From Hyphomicrobium_A sp963728165 (lineage in GTDB: Bacteria > Pseudomonadota > Alphaproteobacteria > Rhizobiales > Hyphomicrobiaceae): DNA of 64,000 nt. Below, in pieces: positions 48,219-58,218 of the stretch. The notes under the pieces were generated by a model. That model saw nothing but the letters and a program-made list of their open reading frames with translations, searched no databases and was not told the origin of the DNA. Positions within the stretch are counted from its first letter, which is position 1. Each line of letters begins with the position of its first letter. Location of the stretch: the NCBI GenBank assembly GCA_963728165.1, contig CAVSIY010000003.1, forward strand, positions 22,422 to 86,421, given 5' to 3'. Both the position numbers and the translations under genes were made by a program.

Positions 48219-48803
48219 ATGAGCGAACCGCTTCCCACCATCTATCTTGCCCGACACGGTGAGACGGCGTGGAGCCTGAGCGGACAGCACACGGGCACGA
48301 CGGATATCCCGTTGACCGACCACGGGCGTCGCCTCGCAAAGCGGATGCAGCCCGTACTGGCCACGCGAACGTTCGCGCTCGTACTTGTCAGCCCATTGCA
48401 GAGGGCACGCGCGACGTGTGAGCTGGCCGGTCTCGGCGACATGGCGGTCATCGAGCCCGACTTGATGGAGTGGAACTACGGGAAGTACGAGGGGCTGACG
48501 CCTGAGCAAATCGAGAAGATGGCGCCCGGCTGGTTGATCTTTCGCGATGGCTGCCCGGACGGCGAGACTTCAGAGCAGGTCGGTGCGCGGGTAGATCGGG
48601 TGATCGCCCGGGTGCGCGCGGTCAAGGGCAACGTTGCACTGTTCTCACACGGCCACGTGCTGCGCGTTTTCGCAGCGCGCTGGCTCGGGCTGCATGCGGC
48701 CGCCGGTCAGCACTTCCTCCTGGATACGGGCACCTTAGGCGTGCTCGGCTATTACCGCGAGATACCTGCCGTGAGGGTCTGGAACGCGCCGCTGCTTGAC
48801 TAG
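48219..48803 (+). CDS. Histidine phosphatase (phosphoglycerate mutase-like) family protein
   Basis: A 194-residue protein with the phosphohistidine motif RHGET at residues 12-16, where H13 is the expected nucleophile. A second catalytic histidine is in LFSHGHVLRVFAARWL, and the acid residue in PDLMEWNYGKYEGLTPEQIE. This places it in the cofactor-independent histidine phosphatase branch (acid phosphatase or sugar phosphatase) and not clearly in glycolytic mutase. A GAGGGGTGAGGA ribosome binding site precedes the ATG. It stands next to the sugar phosphorylase module but on the other strand. Confidence 0.88.
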   Translation: MSEPLPTIYLARHGETAWSLSGQHTGTTDIPLTDHGRRLAKRMQPVLATRTFALVLVSPLQRARATCELAGLGDMAVIEPDLMEWNYGKYEGLTPEQIEKMAPGWLIFRDGCPDGETSEQVGARVDRVIARVRAVKGNVALFSHGHVLRVFAARWLGLHAAAGQHFLLDTGTLGVLGYYREIPAVRVWNAPLLD

Positions 48804-48964
48804 CGTGCCGGACATCCCAGCAACCATCCCGGATCTCCGTCTGCTGACCGCGGCAAAGCCGCCGTGCCGCGGACGTCCTAGATCCGTCTCACCCTGACCC
48901 ACACAACTGTCAGGCACACAGGCCACCGTAATTGCAAAATGGACATTGGTAGCGCTAGCGCACG

Positions 48965-49654
48965 TCACGTTGTCGAAGTCTGGGGACCAACCCATGCGTC
49001 GGACGGCAACGCAGGAAACTTGACGTTAAGTCCCTTGAGCATTCCCTGCATGAGACTTTCACAAAGCTGATTGGCCTTTTCTGGGGGGCCGACAAGGCCG
49101 TCGGCCACGAGCAATGTAAGTCCGTGCAGAAGCGACCAGCACGCCAGGATGGCCCCAGAAATCTTCCGTTCGTTTCTGGCGGTATCTGGAATGGGCCGTC
49201 CTAACGCTCCGTCAATGATCGCGCTTGCTATCAGAGCTTTCGTTTCTTCCGCTGCCGTGCGCTCGATTGCCGGCCGACCGTCATCCGGGCCGCTGAGATA
49301 GCCGCCGAACATCAGACTGTAGAGCTCCGGGTTCTCGACGCCGTGATTAATGTAAGCGCTCATCATGGCAAAGAGCCGCCTCTGCGGGTCTCTGATCTCC
49401 GTGATCTCGCGGGCCATTCGCTTCGTCAGCATGTCAAAGCCCGCGGCTGAGACGGCGGCGAGCAAGCCGCGCTTGTCGGCAAAATGCTTATAGGGCGCAT
49501 TGTGGCTCACGCCGGCGCGGCGCGCGAGCTCGCGCAGCGAAAAATCCAGGGTCTGGGTCTCGCTTAGCAGATCCAACGCAGCCTCGACGATCACCCGTCG
49601 TAAATCGCCGTGGTGGTAGGGACGCGGCTCCTGAAGTCTATCTGTTTTGGCCAT
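48965..49654 (-). CDS. TetR/AcrR family transcriptional repressor of the RND efflux operon
   Basis: A 229-residue regulator with an N-terminal helix-turn-helix at about residues 18-62, containing FSLRELARRAGVSHNAPYKHF and DKRGLLAAVS, and a C-terminal ligand-binding domain of TetR_C type. It is divergent from the membrane-fusion protein gene. Three copies of one 19-base operator lie in the 168-base gap and overlap both promoters, so it very likely represses itself and the efflux operon. The inducer is unknown. Confidence 0.9.
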   Translation of the reverse strand: MAKTDRLQEPRPYHHGDLRRVIVEAALDLLSETQTLDFSLRELARRAGVSHNAPYKHFADKRGLLAAVSAAGFDMLTKRMAREITEIRDPQRRLFAMMSAYINHGVENPELYSLMFGGYLSGPDDGRPAIERTAAEETKALIASAIIDGALGRPIPDTARNERKISGAILACWSLLHGLTLLVADGLVGPPEKANQLCESLMQGMLKGLNVKFPALPSDAWVGPQTSTT

Positions 49655-49681
49655 GGGGGAAGCATCCGAGTTGATAGCCGA

Positions 49682-49710
49682 AAACTAGGTGCAAAAGTGG
49701 GCGATGTCAA
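49682..49710 (-). promoter_or_regulatory. Predicted tetR promoter
   Basis: On the minus strand TTGACA (49710-49705) and TAGTTT (49687-49682) are spaced by 17 bases. The -35 box lies within operator 1. A start site about 22 bases before the tetR ATG would follow. Confidence 0.55.
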
Positions 49711-49713
49711 CTT
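49695..49713. promoter_or_regulatory. TetR operator copy 1
   Basis: AAGTGGGCGATGTCAACTT covers the -35 box of the tetR promoter. Copy 2 is its reverse complement with one mismatch, and copy 3 repeats the GTGGGC...TGTCAAC core in the same direction. Confidence 0.75.
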
Positions 49714-49748
49714 GGCGCATGCGGGAGCAAATGTCGCAGCTTGGTTTT

Positions 49749-49767
49749 AAGTTGACAACGCCCACTT
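49749..49767. promoter_or_regulatory. TetR operator copy 2
   Basis: AAGTTGACAACGCCCACTT is inverted relative to copy 1, with a single mismatch. It covers the TTGACA -35 box of the efflux promoter. Confidence 0.75.
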
Positions 49768-49780
49768 TGGTGGTCTATGT
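49752..49780 (+). promoter_or_regulatory. Predicted promoter of the efflux operon
   Basis: TTGACA (49752-49757) and CTATGT (49775-49780) are spaced by 17 bases. The -35 lies in operator 2 and the -10/start region in operator 3, an arrangement that suits direct repression. Confidence 0.55.
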
Positions 49781-49795
49781 GGGCATTGTCAACAT
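49777..49795. promoter_or_regulatory. TetR operator copy 3
   Basis: ATGTGGGCATTGTCAACAT shares the GTGGGC and TGTCAAC blocks with copy 1. It lies over the predicted transcription start of the efflux operon, 27 bases before the membrane-fusion protein ATG. Confidence 0.7.
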
Positions 49796-49822
49796 TTAAG
49801 AGCGAGTTCATGGAGCTTTCTC

Positions 49823-50920
49823 ATGCGGCGCTTGGCCCTTTTCCTTGCCCTTTCGCTTCTCCCGGCCGTCACCGGCTGTAAGCCGGAGAATACGTCCATA
49901 AAGCCGAGACCCGTTCGAACGGTCGTCGTGGATCCAAAACCGGTCGCCGATGATCGGCAGGCGATCGGCGAGGTCAGGCCCCGCTACGAGAGCGATTTGT
50001 CGTTCCAAGTCGCGGGCAAGGTGCTCGCCCGCCGGGTCGACGTTGGAGCGACCGTCTCACAGGGGGACACGCTGGCCACGCTCGACACGGTGGACTTTCA
50101 GAACCGCCTGCGTTCGGCGGAAGCCGAGGTCGCATCTGCCAACGCCGTGCTTGTCGAAGCCCGAGCTGATGAGGCACGCAAGGCGAAGCTCTTGTCAGAC
50201 GGCTGGACGCCACGGGCGACCTACGACACGGTGCTGCGCAATCTGCGTTCCGCCGAGGCAAGGCTCACTTCTGCCAAGGCCAATCTCGACCTTACCCGCG
50301 ATCAGCTCCACTACACGGAGCTCAAGGCTGAGTTCGACGGCGTGATCACCGCCGTCGGCGCCGAGCCGGGTCAGAATGTTGCCGCCGGCCAGATGGTGGT
50401 GAAGCTCGCCCGACCGGGTGACAAGGACGCCGTCTTCGACATCGCCGAGACCGCCTTCACGGATGGCAAGTCGAGCAGCGACCATCCCGAGGTCATCGTC
50501 TGGCCGCTGTCCAATCCGGTACTGCGCATCAACGGCATAGTGCGCGAGATCTCTCCCGTCGCCAACTCCACGACACGCACCTATACGGTCAAGGTAATGC
50601 TCAAGGATCCGCCACCCCAGCTGCGCTTCGGAATGAGCATCGCCGGTCGCCTGAAGGCCAACTCCGGTCCGGTGGTGACGCTCCCCCTCTCAGCCCTCTT
50701 CGAAAAGAGCGGCTCCCCCGCTGTCTGGGTATTCGATCAGGCCTCCGGCAGCGTCACGCTGAGACCGGTGACCGTCACCCGCTACGAGACCGATACCGCC
50801 GTCATCGCCGACGGGCTCGCCAAGGGAGATGTCGTCGTAACCGCCGGCACCAACACACTGAGGGAAGGTCAGAAGGCGCGTGTTGCCGAGGCCTCCTCAA
50901 ACGGGAGCACCAGCCAGTGA
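49823..50920 (+). CDS. RND efflux periplasmic adaptor (membrane fusion protein), lipoprotein
   Basis: Periplasmic adaptor of a tripartite RND pump. The signal peptide ends in a lipobox, AVTGC (cysteine 19), predicting a lipid-anchored protein. It is followed by the lipoyl half (FQVAGKVLARRVDVGATVSQGDTLATLD), an alpha-helical hairpin, the second lipoyl half (LKAEFDGVITAVGAEPGQNV), beta-barrel and membrane-proximal domains. The 365 residues are normal for the AcrA/MdtA family. The gene is intact. Its stop overlaps the RND permease start by four bases. No outer-membrane channel gene is present nearby. Confidence 0.93.
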   Translation: MRRLALFLALSLLPAVTGCKPENTSIKPRPVRTVVVDPKPVADDRQAIGEVRPRYESDLSFQVAGKVLARRVDVGATVSQGDTLATLDTVDFQNRLRSAEAEVASANAVLVEARADEARKAKLLSDGWTPRATYDTVLRNLRSAEARLTSAKANLDLTRDQLHYTELKAEFDGVITAVGAEPGQNVAAGQMVVKLARPGDKDAVFDIAETAFTDGKSSSDHPEVIVWPLSNPVLRINGIVREISPVANSTTRTYTVKVMLKDPPPQLRFGMSIAGRLKANSGPVVTLPLSALFEKSGSPAVWVFDQASGSVTLRPVTVTRYETDTAVIADGLAKGDVVVTAGTNTLREGQKARVAEASSNGSTSQ

Positions 50921-53900
50921 AGAATTTCAACCTCTCCCGATGGGCGCTCGAGCACAAGAGCCTCGTCGTCTACCTGATGCTGGTGGCTGCACTCGCCGGC
51001 ATCATGGACTATCGCAATCTCGGCCGCGAGGAGGACCCGCCCTTCACCATCAAGACGATGGTGATCAAGACGCTATGGCCCGGCGCCACCGCTGGAAACC
51101 GTCGAGCAGGTCACCGACCGCATCGAGAAGAAGCTCGAGGAGCTGCCGAACCTCGACTACCTGAAGAGCTACACCAAGCCCGGCGAAGTCCGTCGTCTTC
51201 GTCAACCTGCAAGGACGCGACGCCGCGCAGCCGCAGGTGCCGGACCTCTGGTATCAGGTGCGCAAGAAGATCGGCGACATCAAGCAGACGTTCCGCAAGG
51301 CGTTCGGGCCCGTTCTTCAACGACGAGTTCGGCGACACCTATTCGGCTCATCTACGCTTTCACCTCCGACGGCTTCTCGCATCGCGAGTTGCGCGACCAT
51401 GTCGAGCGTGCTGCGCGCGCGAGCTGCTGCAGCGTGCCCGACGTCGGCAAGGTCGATATCATCGGCGCGCAGGACGAGAAGATCTACCTCGAATTCTCGA
51501 CCCAGCAGCTCGCCGCCCTGGGGCTCGACATTTCCCGAGCTGATACGAGCGCTGCAGGCGCAGAACGCGATCGCGCCGGGCGGCACCGTCGATGCAGGGG
51601 CCGAGAAGCATCGCCATTCGCGTCGTCGGGCCAATTCACGTCGGAAGAGAGCCTGAAGGCCGTCAACTTCCGCGTCAACGACCGTTTCTTCCGCCTGAGC
51701 GACATCGCCACGGTCCGCCGCGGCTACGTCGACCCGCCGCAGCCGATGTTCCGTTTCAACGGCGAGCCGGCCATCGGCCTTGCCATCTCGATGGACCAAG
51801 GGCGCCGACATCCTGGAGTTCGGCGAGCACGTCAAGGAGCGAATCGCCAAGCTCGACCGCGACCTGCCGATCGGCATCGAGTCGCATCTCGTCGCCGACC
51901 AGCCGCAGGTCGTCGAGGAGGCAGTCGGCGAATTCACCCGGGCGCTTGTTCGAGGCCATCGCGATCGTGCTGGCGGTGAGCTTCCTGTCGCTCGGCTGGC
52001 GCGCCGGCATCGTCGTCGCCGTCGCCATCCCGCTGGTGCTCGCCATCACCTTCGTGGTCATGAAGATGCTCGGGGATCTGGCTGCAGCGCATCTCGCTCG
52101 GCGCGCTGATCATCGCGCTCGGCCTGCTGGTCGACGACGCGATGATCGCCGTCGAGATGATGGTCGCGCAAGCTGGAGGAGGGGTGCGACAAGGTCACGC
52201 GCGGCGACCTTCGCCTACACCTCGACGGCCTTCCCGATGCTGACCGGCACGCTGGTCACCGTCGCCGGCTTCATGCCGGTCGGCTTCGCAGCGAGCAGCG
52301 CCGGCGAATATTGCTTCACGCTGTTCGCCGTCGTCGGCTATCGCGCTGCTCGCCTCCTGGATCGTCGCCGTGCTGTTCACGCCGCTGCCCGGCGTGTGCC
52401 TTCTGCCCGACAAGCATGAAGGGGCACGGCCACGAGCCATCGCGCTTTGCGCGCTGCGCTTCCACGCCGTGCTCGATCGTCTGCTGCGGCTGAAGTCGCC
52501 GTCGTCGTTGCCGACGCTGGCCTGTTCGCGCTGTCGCTCTTCGGCATGCAGTTCGTGCAGCAGCAGTTCTTCCCGAATTCCGACCGTCCCGAGCTGCTCG
52601 TCGACCTGACGCTGCCGCAAGGGTCCTCGATCAATGCGACGCGCAAAGCGGTCGATGACGCTCGAGGCGGTCCTGAAGACCGACCCCGATGTCGAGCGCT
52701 GGTCGTTCTATATCGGCAGCGGTGCGATCCGCTTCTACCTGCCGCTGGACCAGCAGCTCGCCAACGACTTCTTCGCGCAAGCCGTCGTGGTCACCAAAGG
52801 GTTCAAAGTGCGCTCCGGTGCGCAGCAGCGCATCATCGCCGCGCTGCAGCGGCCCGAGTTTCGAGCAGGTACAGTCGCGCGTCAGCCCGCTCGAGCTTGG
52901 ACCGCCGGTCGGCTGGCCGCTGCAAGTTCCGCGTCAGCGGACCCGACCCGACGAAAGTGCGCGAGCTTGCCCACGAGTTCGCATCGGTGCTCGGCAACAA
53001 CCCGAACGCGCGCAACATCAACTTCGACTGGAACGAGCCGTCGAAGGTGGTCCGCGTCGAGGTGGATCAGGATCGCGCGCGTGCGCTCGGCATCAGCTCC
53101 AAGCATTGAGTCAGACCATCAACGCTGTGTTGTCGGGCACGAACGTGACGCAGCTGCGCGACAGCATCTATCTCATCGATATCGTCGCCCGTGCCGATCC
53201 CGGAGGAGCGCGCGAAGCTCGAAACTTGCGCAGCCTGATGCTCGAGACCCCCGGCGGCAAAGCGGTGCCGCTGGCGCAGGTGGCTAAGCTCTCCTACGGG
53301 CTGGAGCCGCCGATGATCTGGCGCCGGCACCGCGTTCCAACCGTCACCGTCCAGGCCGACATCGCCGCCGGGGTCGAGGCGGCGACGGTGGTCGCGATAC
53401 TCGCGCGCGAGATCGCCGCCTTCAAGGCGAAACTTCCGGCGGGCTACGACGTGGTTGCCGGCGGCCGGTCGAGGACAGCGCCAAAGCCGAGGCCAGCGTC
53501 TTCGCCGTCTTCCCGCTCATGCTGTTGGTCATGGTGACGATCCTCATGGTGCAGCTGCAGAGCTTCCAGCGGCTGTTCCTCGTGCTTGCTGACGGCGCCG
53601 CTGGCGCTGATCGGCGTCGCCGCGGCGCTGCTGCTGTCGGGCGCGCCGATGGGCTTCGTCGCGATCCTCGGCGTTGTCTGCGCTGATCGGCATGGTGATC
53701 CGCAACTCGGTGATCCTGATCGACCAGATCGAGACCGAGATCGCCGACGGGCAGCAGCCCTGGGACGCGGTCATCGCGGCCACGGAGCATCGCCTGCGGC
53801 CGATCCTGCTGACGGCGGCCGCCGCGATCCTCGGCATGATTCCGATCGCTCCGACCGTGTTCTGGGGACCGATGGCCTACGCCATCATGGGCGGGCTGGT

Positions 53901-54012
53901 CGTCGCGACGCTGCTTACGCTGGTGTTCCTGCCGGCGCTTTACGTGGCGTGGTTCCGGATCAGGCCGGCGGACGTCCTGTTGGAATCGTCCGTGCCAAGT
54001 TACGCACACTGA
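50917..54012 (+). pseudogene. RND efflux permease (AcrB/MdtC-like), heavily frameshifted
   Basis: Proton-driven inner-membrane pump of the HAE1/AcrB type. The span of 3096 bases equals about 1030 codons, the normal length, and every region of the family can be read. It starts NFNLSRWALEHKSLVVYLML, then LPNLDYLKSYTKPGE, VPDLWYQVRKKIGDIKQTF, TVRRGYVDPPQPMFRFNGEP, AIVLAVSFLSLGWRAGIVVA, FYLPLDQQLANDFFAQAVVV and finally GMVIRNSVILIDQIETEIAD to SSVPSYAH. At least ten single-base shifts break it (for example near 51094, 51187, 51307, 51797 and 51945). Most move the frame in the same direction, as added bases would. Confidence 0.85.
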
Positions 54013-54034
54013 AGTCTTGCAAGGAGTAGAGAGT

Positions 54035-54241
54035 ATGTCTGCACGAATGAATGACGTTGAGCGTCGTGCCTTCAACGATGGCCTACAAGCAGCCCTATTG
54101 GCCATTTGCGTGGATGACTTCCCGATATGCGGGAATACCAGCGGCGATGCTGGCGCCATCGGCCAATGCTGCGGCAACCTCGCTGACATACGAAAGCAGC
54201 TCTGCGCGCGGATCAAAGCACTGCGATACAGCGCGCCATGA
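54035..54241 (+). CDS. Hypothetical small protein after the RND gene
   Basis: A 68-residue open frame with a strong AAGGAG ribosome binding site eight bases before the ATG, 22 bases after the RND stop. The product has five cysteines, no membrane segment and no family I recognise. An overlapping frame from about 54078 reads MAYKQPYWPFAWMTSRYAG and looks protein-like too, so a frameshift inside one real small gene is possible given the state of the neighbours. Confidence 0.35.
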   Translation: MSARMNDVERRAFNDGLQAALLAICVDDFPICGNTSGDAGAIGQCCGNLADIRKQLCARIKALRYSAP

Positions 54242-54427
54242 GCGCAAGCTCAAGGCTGGAGGTTCAGGTCGACTATGGCCTGTGTTTGGGGATGCCTTCG
54301 TCGAAACCCAATCTGCATAACGAGGTCCGCCGGATCAATCGTGCGCATGCTGCTCGGCGATCTGCTGTCCCCCTTCAGAGCTCCCAATAACCTGACGACC
54401 GACGTGACAACTATCTAGGTGTGCTCG

Positions 54428-54667
54428 ATGCATGAGTTACGTAGAAGGAACAAAGAGCTTCAACGTGATCTGGTCCATGCTGAATTGCGCAGGATCGAGA
54501 CGCTGCAGCGGAGGTGGAATGCGCTTACCTTTGCGGAGCGCGCCATGATCGCCAAGGCTAGTCCCGACCTGACCCTGTTCTTCAAACCACGCCGTTGCGG
54601 TGCGCAGACGAATGCGCCCACTAGGTCAAATAGCGCAGCAGGTGCGGCAGAGCCTGTTGCAGGCTAG
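54428..54667 (+). CDS. Hypothetical protein, charged helical
   Basis: A 79-residue frame beginning MHELRRRNKELQRDLVHAEL, with a heptad-like, strongly charged N-terminal half and a low-complexity alanine tail. It overlaps the 3' end of the convergent patatin gene by 47 bases. A GTG at 54419 is an alternative start. I do not recognise a family and it may be spurious. Confidence 0.3.
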   Translation: MHELRRRNKELQRDLVHAELRRIETLQRRWNALTFAERAMIAKASPDLTLFFKPRRCGAQTNAPTRSNSAAGAAEPVAG

Positions 54668-55547
54668 CACGTCCTTCTGCGATTGCCTCTGCTGCTCGGT
54701 GGAACTCGAATGGGCCGATTTGACCAAGTTGCGGCGCGAGCATGACGTGCGGCGGTTCGCCGGCGAGGCGCGTGCGGGTGATTTGATCTTCCATGATATT
54801 GAGCGAATTTGCCAGCACCTCAAAGTATGTTGGCGTCATTGCCTGCACAGGAAGCAATTGGGACGCGATTCGCGCCGCGTGGTCGCGCAACGAAGCCGGA
54901 ACCTGTTCAAGCAATTGCCCCAAGAACTCCCGACCGACCGGTTCACTTTGCGATACCTCTTGCGGTCTATCGTCAGCCTGAAAGCGCCGGCCGACTAAGT
55001 CACTGTTGAGGTTCACCGCGACGATAATCTCGGCGCCAAGGGCGCGACAGAGCGAGACGGGGACTGGATTGACGAGTCCCCCGTCAATCAGCCAGTCATT
55101 GGATCTCTTCACCGGCCTCAAAACGCCTGGCATCCCGATCGAAGCGCGCACGGTCTCCGTAAGTGGCCCCGTCCTGAGCCAGACCTCGCGGCCGGTCACG
55201 AGGTTTGTTGCCACCGCAGCATAGGGAATCGCCGCCTGTTCGATCGCCCCCGAAATACCAAGCTGATGCAGTAGCGCGACGATCTTGTTACCGTCGATCA
55301 GTCCACCACCAGTCAGTCGCACGTCGAGCAGACTGATCATCTCTTGCCAAGTGAGTGCGCGCGCCCAATCGTTCAGAGCAGAAAGGCGCCCGGTTACGTA
55401 GGCGGCTCCAACCAGTGCGCCCATCGAAGTGCCGCAAACGATGTCCGGCTCGTGTCCGGCTTCTTGGAGCCCTTGCAGCACCCCGATGTGGGCCCAGCCA
55501 CGTGCTGCACCACTTCCCAGAGCAAGTCCAAACCGGGGGCGCGCCAT
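54621..55547 (-). CDS. Patatin-like phospholipase (RssA/NTE family)
   Basis: A 308-residue serine hydrolase of the patatin fold. The oxyanion motif GSGAARGW is at residues 11-18, the nucleophile S41 is in GTSMG, and the catalytic aspartate D155 is in the DGGLVNPVP segment. No signal peptide or membrane helix is seen, so it is probably cytosolic and acts on membrane lipids or acyl esters. It is intact. It lies downstream of the DUF3141 gene in the same direction, with a 232-base gap that could carry its own promoter. Confidence 0.9.
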   Translation of the reverse strand: MARPRFGLALGSGAARGWAHIGVLQGLQEAGHEPDIVCGTSMGALVGAAYVTGRLSALNDWARALTWQEMISLLDVRLTGGGLIDGNKIVALLHQLGISGAIEQAAIPYAAVATNLVTGREVWLRTGPLTETVRASIGMPGVLRPVKRSNDWLIDGGLVNPVPVSLCRALGAEIIVAVNLNSDLVGRRFQADDRPQEVSQSEPVGREFLGQLLEQVPASLRDHAARIASQLLPVQAMTPTYFEVLANSLNIMEDQITRTRLAGEPPHVMLAPQLGQIGPFEFHRAAEAIAEGRASLQQALPHLLRYLT

Positions 55548-55779
55548 GGTGTTCCTACCTCCTAGGGCATCGTTGGCGAGGCGTGCTCATGCACACTCCC
55601 GGAGTCCCCAAGCGGATATTTGAGCCGCCCGGCAGCTGCCTCGTTGCCATGACGCTTTCTCCGTGGGCCCCGCTGCTCTAAGAGCCTTCTTAAGGAAATA
55701 GAATAATCGGCCATAGTCCGAGTTACCAGGCAGCGCTCACTCACTGTCGCGCCTGACGCATCTTGGCTAAATGCGTGAC

Positions 55780-58077
55780 TTATTCGGCGGCGCCCCTGTC
55801 TTGCGATGCCGAGCGTCGACTCGTATCATCCGCCAGCAAATGCAAGACATTGCTTAAGCGGCGCTGCCCCTCGGGTTTGAGCTTGCCGGTGGCTGCGACG
55901 GTTTCCTCGACCAAGTCGGAGAACGCGCGATGCGTCGCGGCATCCGCAGGCAGCAAATGCGGCAGCGCCTCGATTGCGGCGCGTTCGTCCACGGCAAGGA
56001 TCGCCCACTGCTCGCGCACGGCAGCCATGAACTCAACCGGCGACACTTCCGGGTGCGCCAGAAGCAGCTTGCGCAGGGCCTCGAACGTGCTCTCCTCGAT
56101 GCGATGATGGGTCTTGCCAATATAGACCAATACCCGTGCCGCGGCATCGACCGCGTCACCCTCGGCAATCCGTCCCTTCAAACGCCGTTTCTCCTCCTCG
56201 GCGGCCAAGAGGATGGACGGCGACAGCCCAGGCCGCGGCCGGGGCGCATCATCATTCTGAGAGATTCCGCAGGCGGACTGAACCAAGGGCGAGCCATATA
56301 CCGCGTGAAAGGTGCGCTCGACCAGGTCGTCTCGACAGTCACGGAACAGGTTGAGCGCGTCGACCATTGCTTGCGAGAATTGTTGTTGCATCGTTATGAA
56401 TGGATTGTCGGCCGAGGCGGGGGTGCGCTTCGCCCGAACGTAGTCGGCGAGCTGCGCAACTGGTCGCATCATCGGATTCCTGTCGGACAGGACAGAATAG
56501 CCGAGCCGCAGGGGGTTTAGCTCGATAGCCGCGCGCCCGATCTGCGGGCTGCTGATCATCTTGATCCAGGGCTGCACGAAGGTCTGATAGAAGGCGTTAT
56601 TGAGCTCTGAAACGCGTGCGACAGCTGCGAACTCGCGCTCATCCTCGAGCGAGTTGCACCCTAGCGCCCGAATGTCGTCGAGGCTGCGCTCCTCGATCGA
56701 CAGATCGAAATTGTCGCGTTGCCCCTGACTCGAGGCTTCAGTACCCGGTTTCTCGGTAATTACGATTTCATAGAGCCCCGGCGGCATCGCGTCGATAAGC
56801 TCCATGTTGTTGACGAACTCGGCATGGTTTTTCTCGGCCACCTTGGTGCCGACGAAAATAGCCAAATGCCCGGCCTGGGCGTCAATGTTGTAGAAGATCC
56901 TCTGGCCGCACTCTTGGATCTCGTCCACGCTTTGGTAATTGTCGAGAATCCAGTCCAGAGCCTGCTGCGGGGGCGTTATGTTGTCGCCGTGCGAGCAGAA
57001 GCAGACGATCGGCGTCTTGACTTCTCGCATATCGAGGCGAATGCCGTCGCTAGTGACGATCTGGCCACTCGAGAATTTGTTCTCGATAAAGAGGGTGTCG
57101 ACCATCCACTGCATCTCTTCACCACGCAGCAGGACAAAATCACCCCACCACTTCTCGAACTGCAGATAGCGGTCCCTCTCCTGCTCCGGGTTAGCCCAAA
57201 CGTTGTATGGCTTGGTCCAGAACGTGTTGGCGGGGTTGAGATTGTCAAAGTTGGAGACCAGCCAAGCGGCATCGAAGATGCCGTTGCCGATATCGCTCAT
57301 CATGCGATCGAGCCAGCTTCCGCCGTACCAGCCGCCGAGATAGCGCATGGCGTTCTTGCCGTGGACACCGCCCCAGTAAGAGAGGGGTGCGCCCGCAATG
57401 ACCATAGGCCCGACCACGTCGGGGCGTATGCAAGCGGCCATCATTGCATGCCAGCCGGCTTGGCAGTTGCCGAACACGAACGGCTTGCCGAGGGCCGCGG
57501 GGTGCAGCTCAGCGACCTTCTCGATGAAGATGGTATAGGCGCGGGCGACGTCCTCAACCCGCTGTCCCTGCGCAGGCGAAGCGGTAAAGCCGCAAAAGTA
57601 GACGGGGTGCCCGGCCTTGAACGCCTCGCCGATCTCGCTCGAATGCTTGAAGCCGCCAATCCCTGGTCCCTGCCCGGCGCGCGGATCTATGACGAGCACG
57701 GGGCGCTTGCGATCGTCAATCTCCACGCCCTCCGGCGGAATGACGCGCAGCAGCGAGTAGTTGACCGGATGGGGCAACTCGTCGCCGCGCATCACCAGCT
57801 CGCTGTCGTAGATCAGGACCGAAGTTGCCTGGTGCGCCAACATGCCCTCGCGCTGGTTGCCGCGCTGGCGCAGGATGTCCAAAAACAGAACCGACCTCTC
57901 CCAGAAGTCGCGCGCATACTCATTGAAAGCGGTCGGCGCCAGTTTGCCGAACTGGCCCGACAATTCCTCGAGGTAAGCGGCCGGCGCCTGCGTGCCGATC
58001 CGCCGCGACAATTCCTCGATCATTCTGGGTGGCGTCGGAGCCTGGAGCGGGACGGCGGCAGTAACGGCTTGGGCCAT
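55780..58077 (-). CDS. DUF3141 protein, PHA-synthase-like alpha/beta hydrolase
   Basis: A 765-residue soluble protein matching the DUF3141 family, often labelled 3-hydroxyalkanoate synthetase. A lipase-box-like VFGNCQAGWHAM carries Cys205 where hydrolases have serine, as in PHA synthases. A later CFCSHGDNITPPQQALDWI offers the aspartate and AQAGHLAIFVG the histidine of a Cys-Asp-His triad. The N-terminal 110 residues resemble the PhaC N-terminal region; the C-terminal 300 residues are helical and specific to the family. The gene is intact. An FNR/FixK-like site lies 142 bases upstream. Confidence 0.85.
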   Translation of the reverse strand: MAQAVTAAVPLQAPTPPRMIEELSRRIGTQAPAAYLEELSGQFGKLAPTAFNEYARDFWERSVLFLDILRQRGNQREGMLAHQATSVLIYDSELVMRGDELPHPVNYSLLRVIPPEGVEIDDRKRPVLVIDPRAGQGPGIGGFKHSSEIGEAFKAGHPVYFCGFTASPAQGQRVEDVARAYTIFIEKVAELHPAALGKPFVFGNCQAGWHAMMAACIRPDVVGPMVIAGAPLSYWGGVHGKNAMRYLGGWYGGSWLDRMMSDIGNGIFDAAWLVSNFDNLNPANTFWTKPYNVWANPEQERDRYLQFEKWWGDFVLLRGEEMQWMVDTLFIENKFSSGQIVTSDGIRLDMREVKTPIVCFCSHGDNITPPQQALDWILDNYQSVDEIQECGQRIFYNIDAQAGHLAIFVGTKVAEKNHAEFVNNMELIDAMPPGLYEIVITEKPGTEASSQGQRDNFDLSIEERSLDDIRALGCNSLEDEREFAAVARVSELNNAFYQTFVQPWIKMISSPQIGRAAIELNPLRLGYSVLSDRNPMMRPVAQLADYVRAKRTPASADNPFITMQQQFSQAMVDALNLFRDCRDDLVERTFHAVYGSPLVQSACGISQNDDAPRPRPGLSPSILLAAEEEKRRLKGRIAEGDAVDAAARVLVYIGKTHHRIEESTFEALRKLLLAHPEVSPVEFMAAVREQWAILAVDERAAIEALPHLLPADAATHRAFSDLVEETVAATGKLKPEGQRRLSNVLHLLADDTSRRSASQDRGAAE

Positions 58078-58218
58078 TGCGTCCTCCTAGCTTGTAGCCG
58101 GGCATGGAACCCGCGAGCACGGCTCGCGTCTCGGATCGCTCGCTGTTGTGTCACTCCCGAAGGAGCCGGACTTCCTCCGAGGTACGGAGATCGATGGTAC
58201 TGGTCGATCGCAAGTGCA

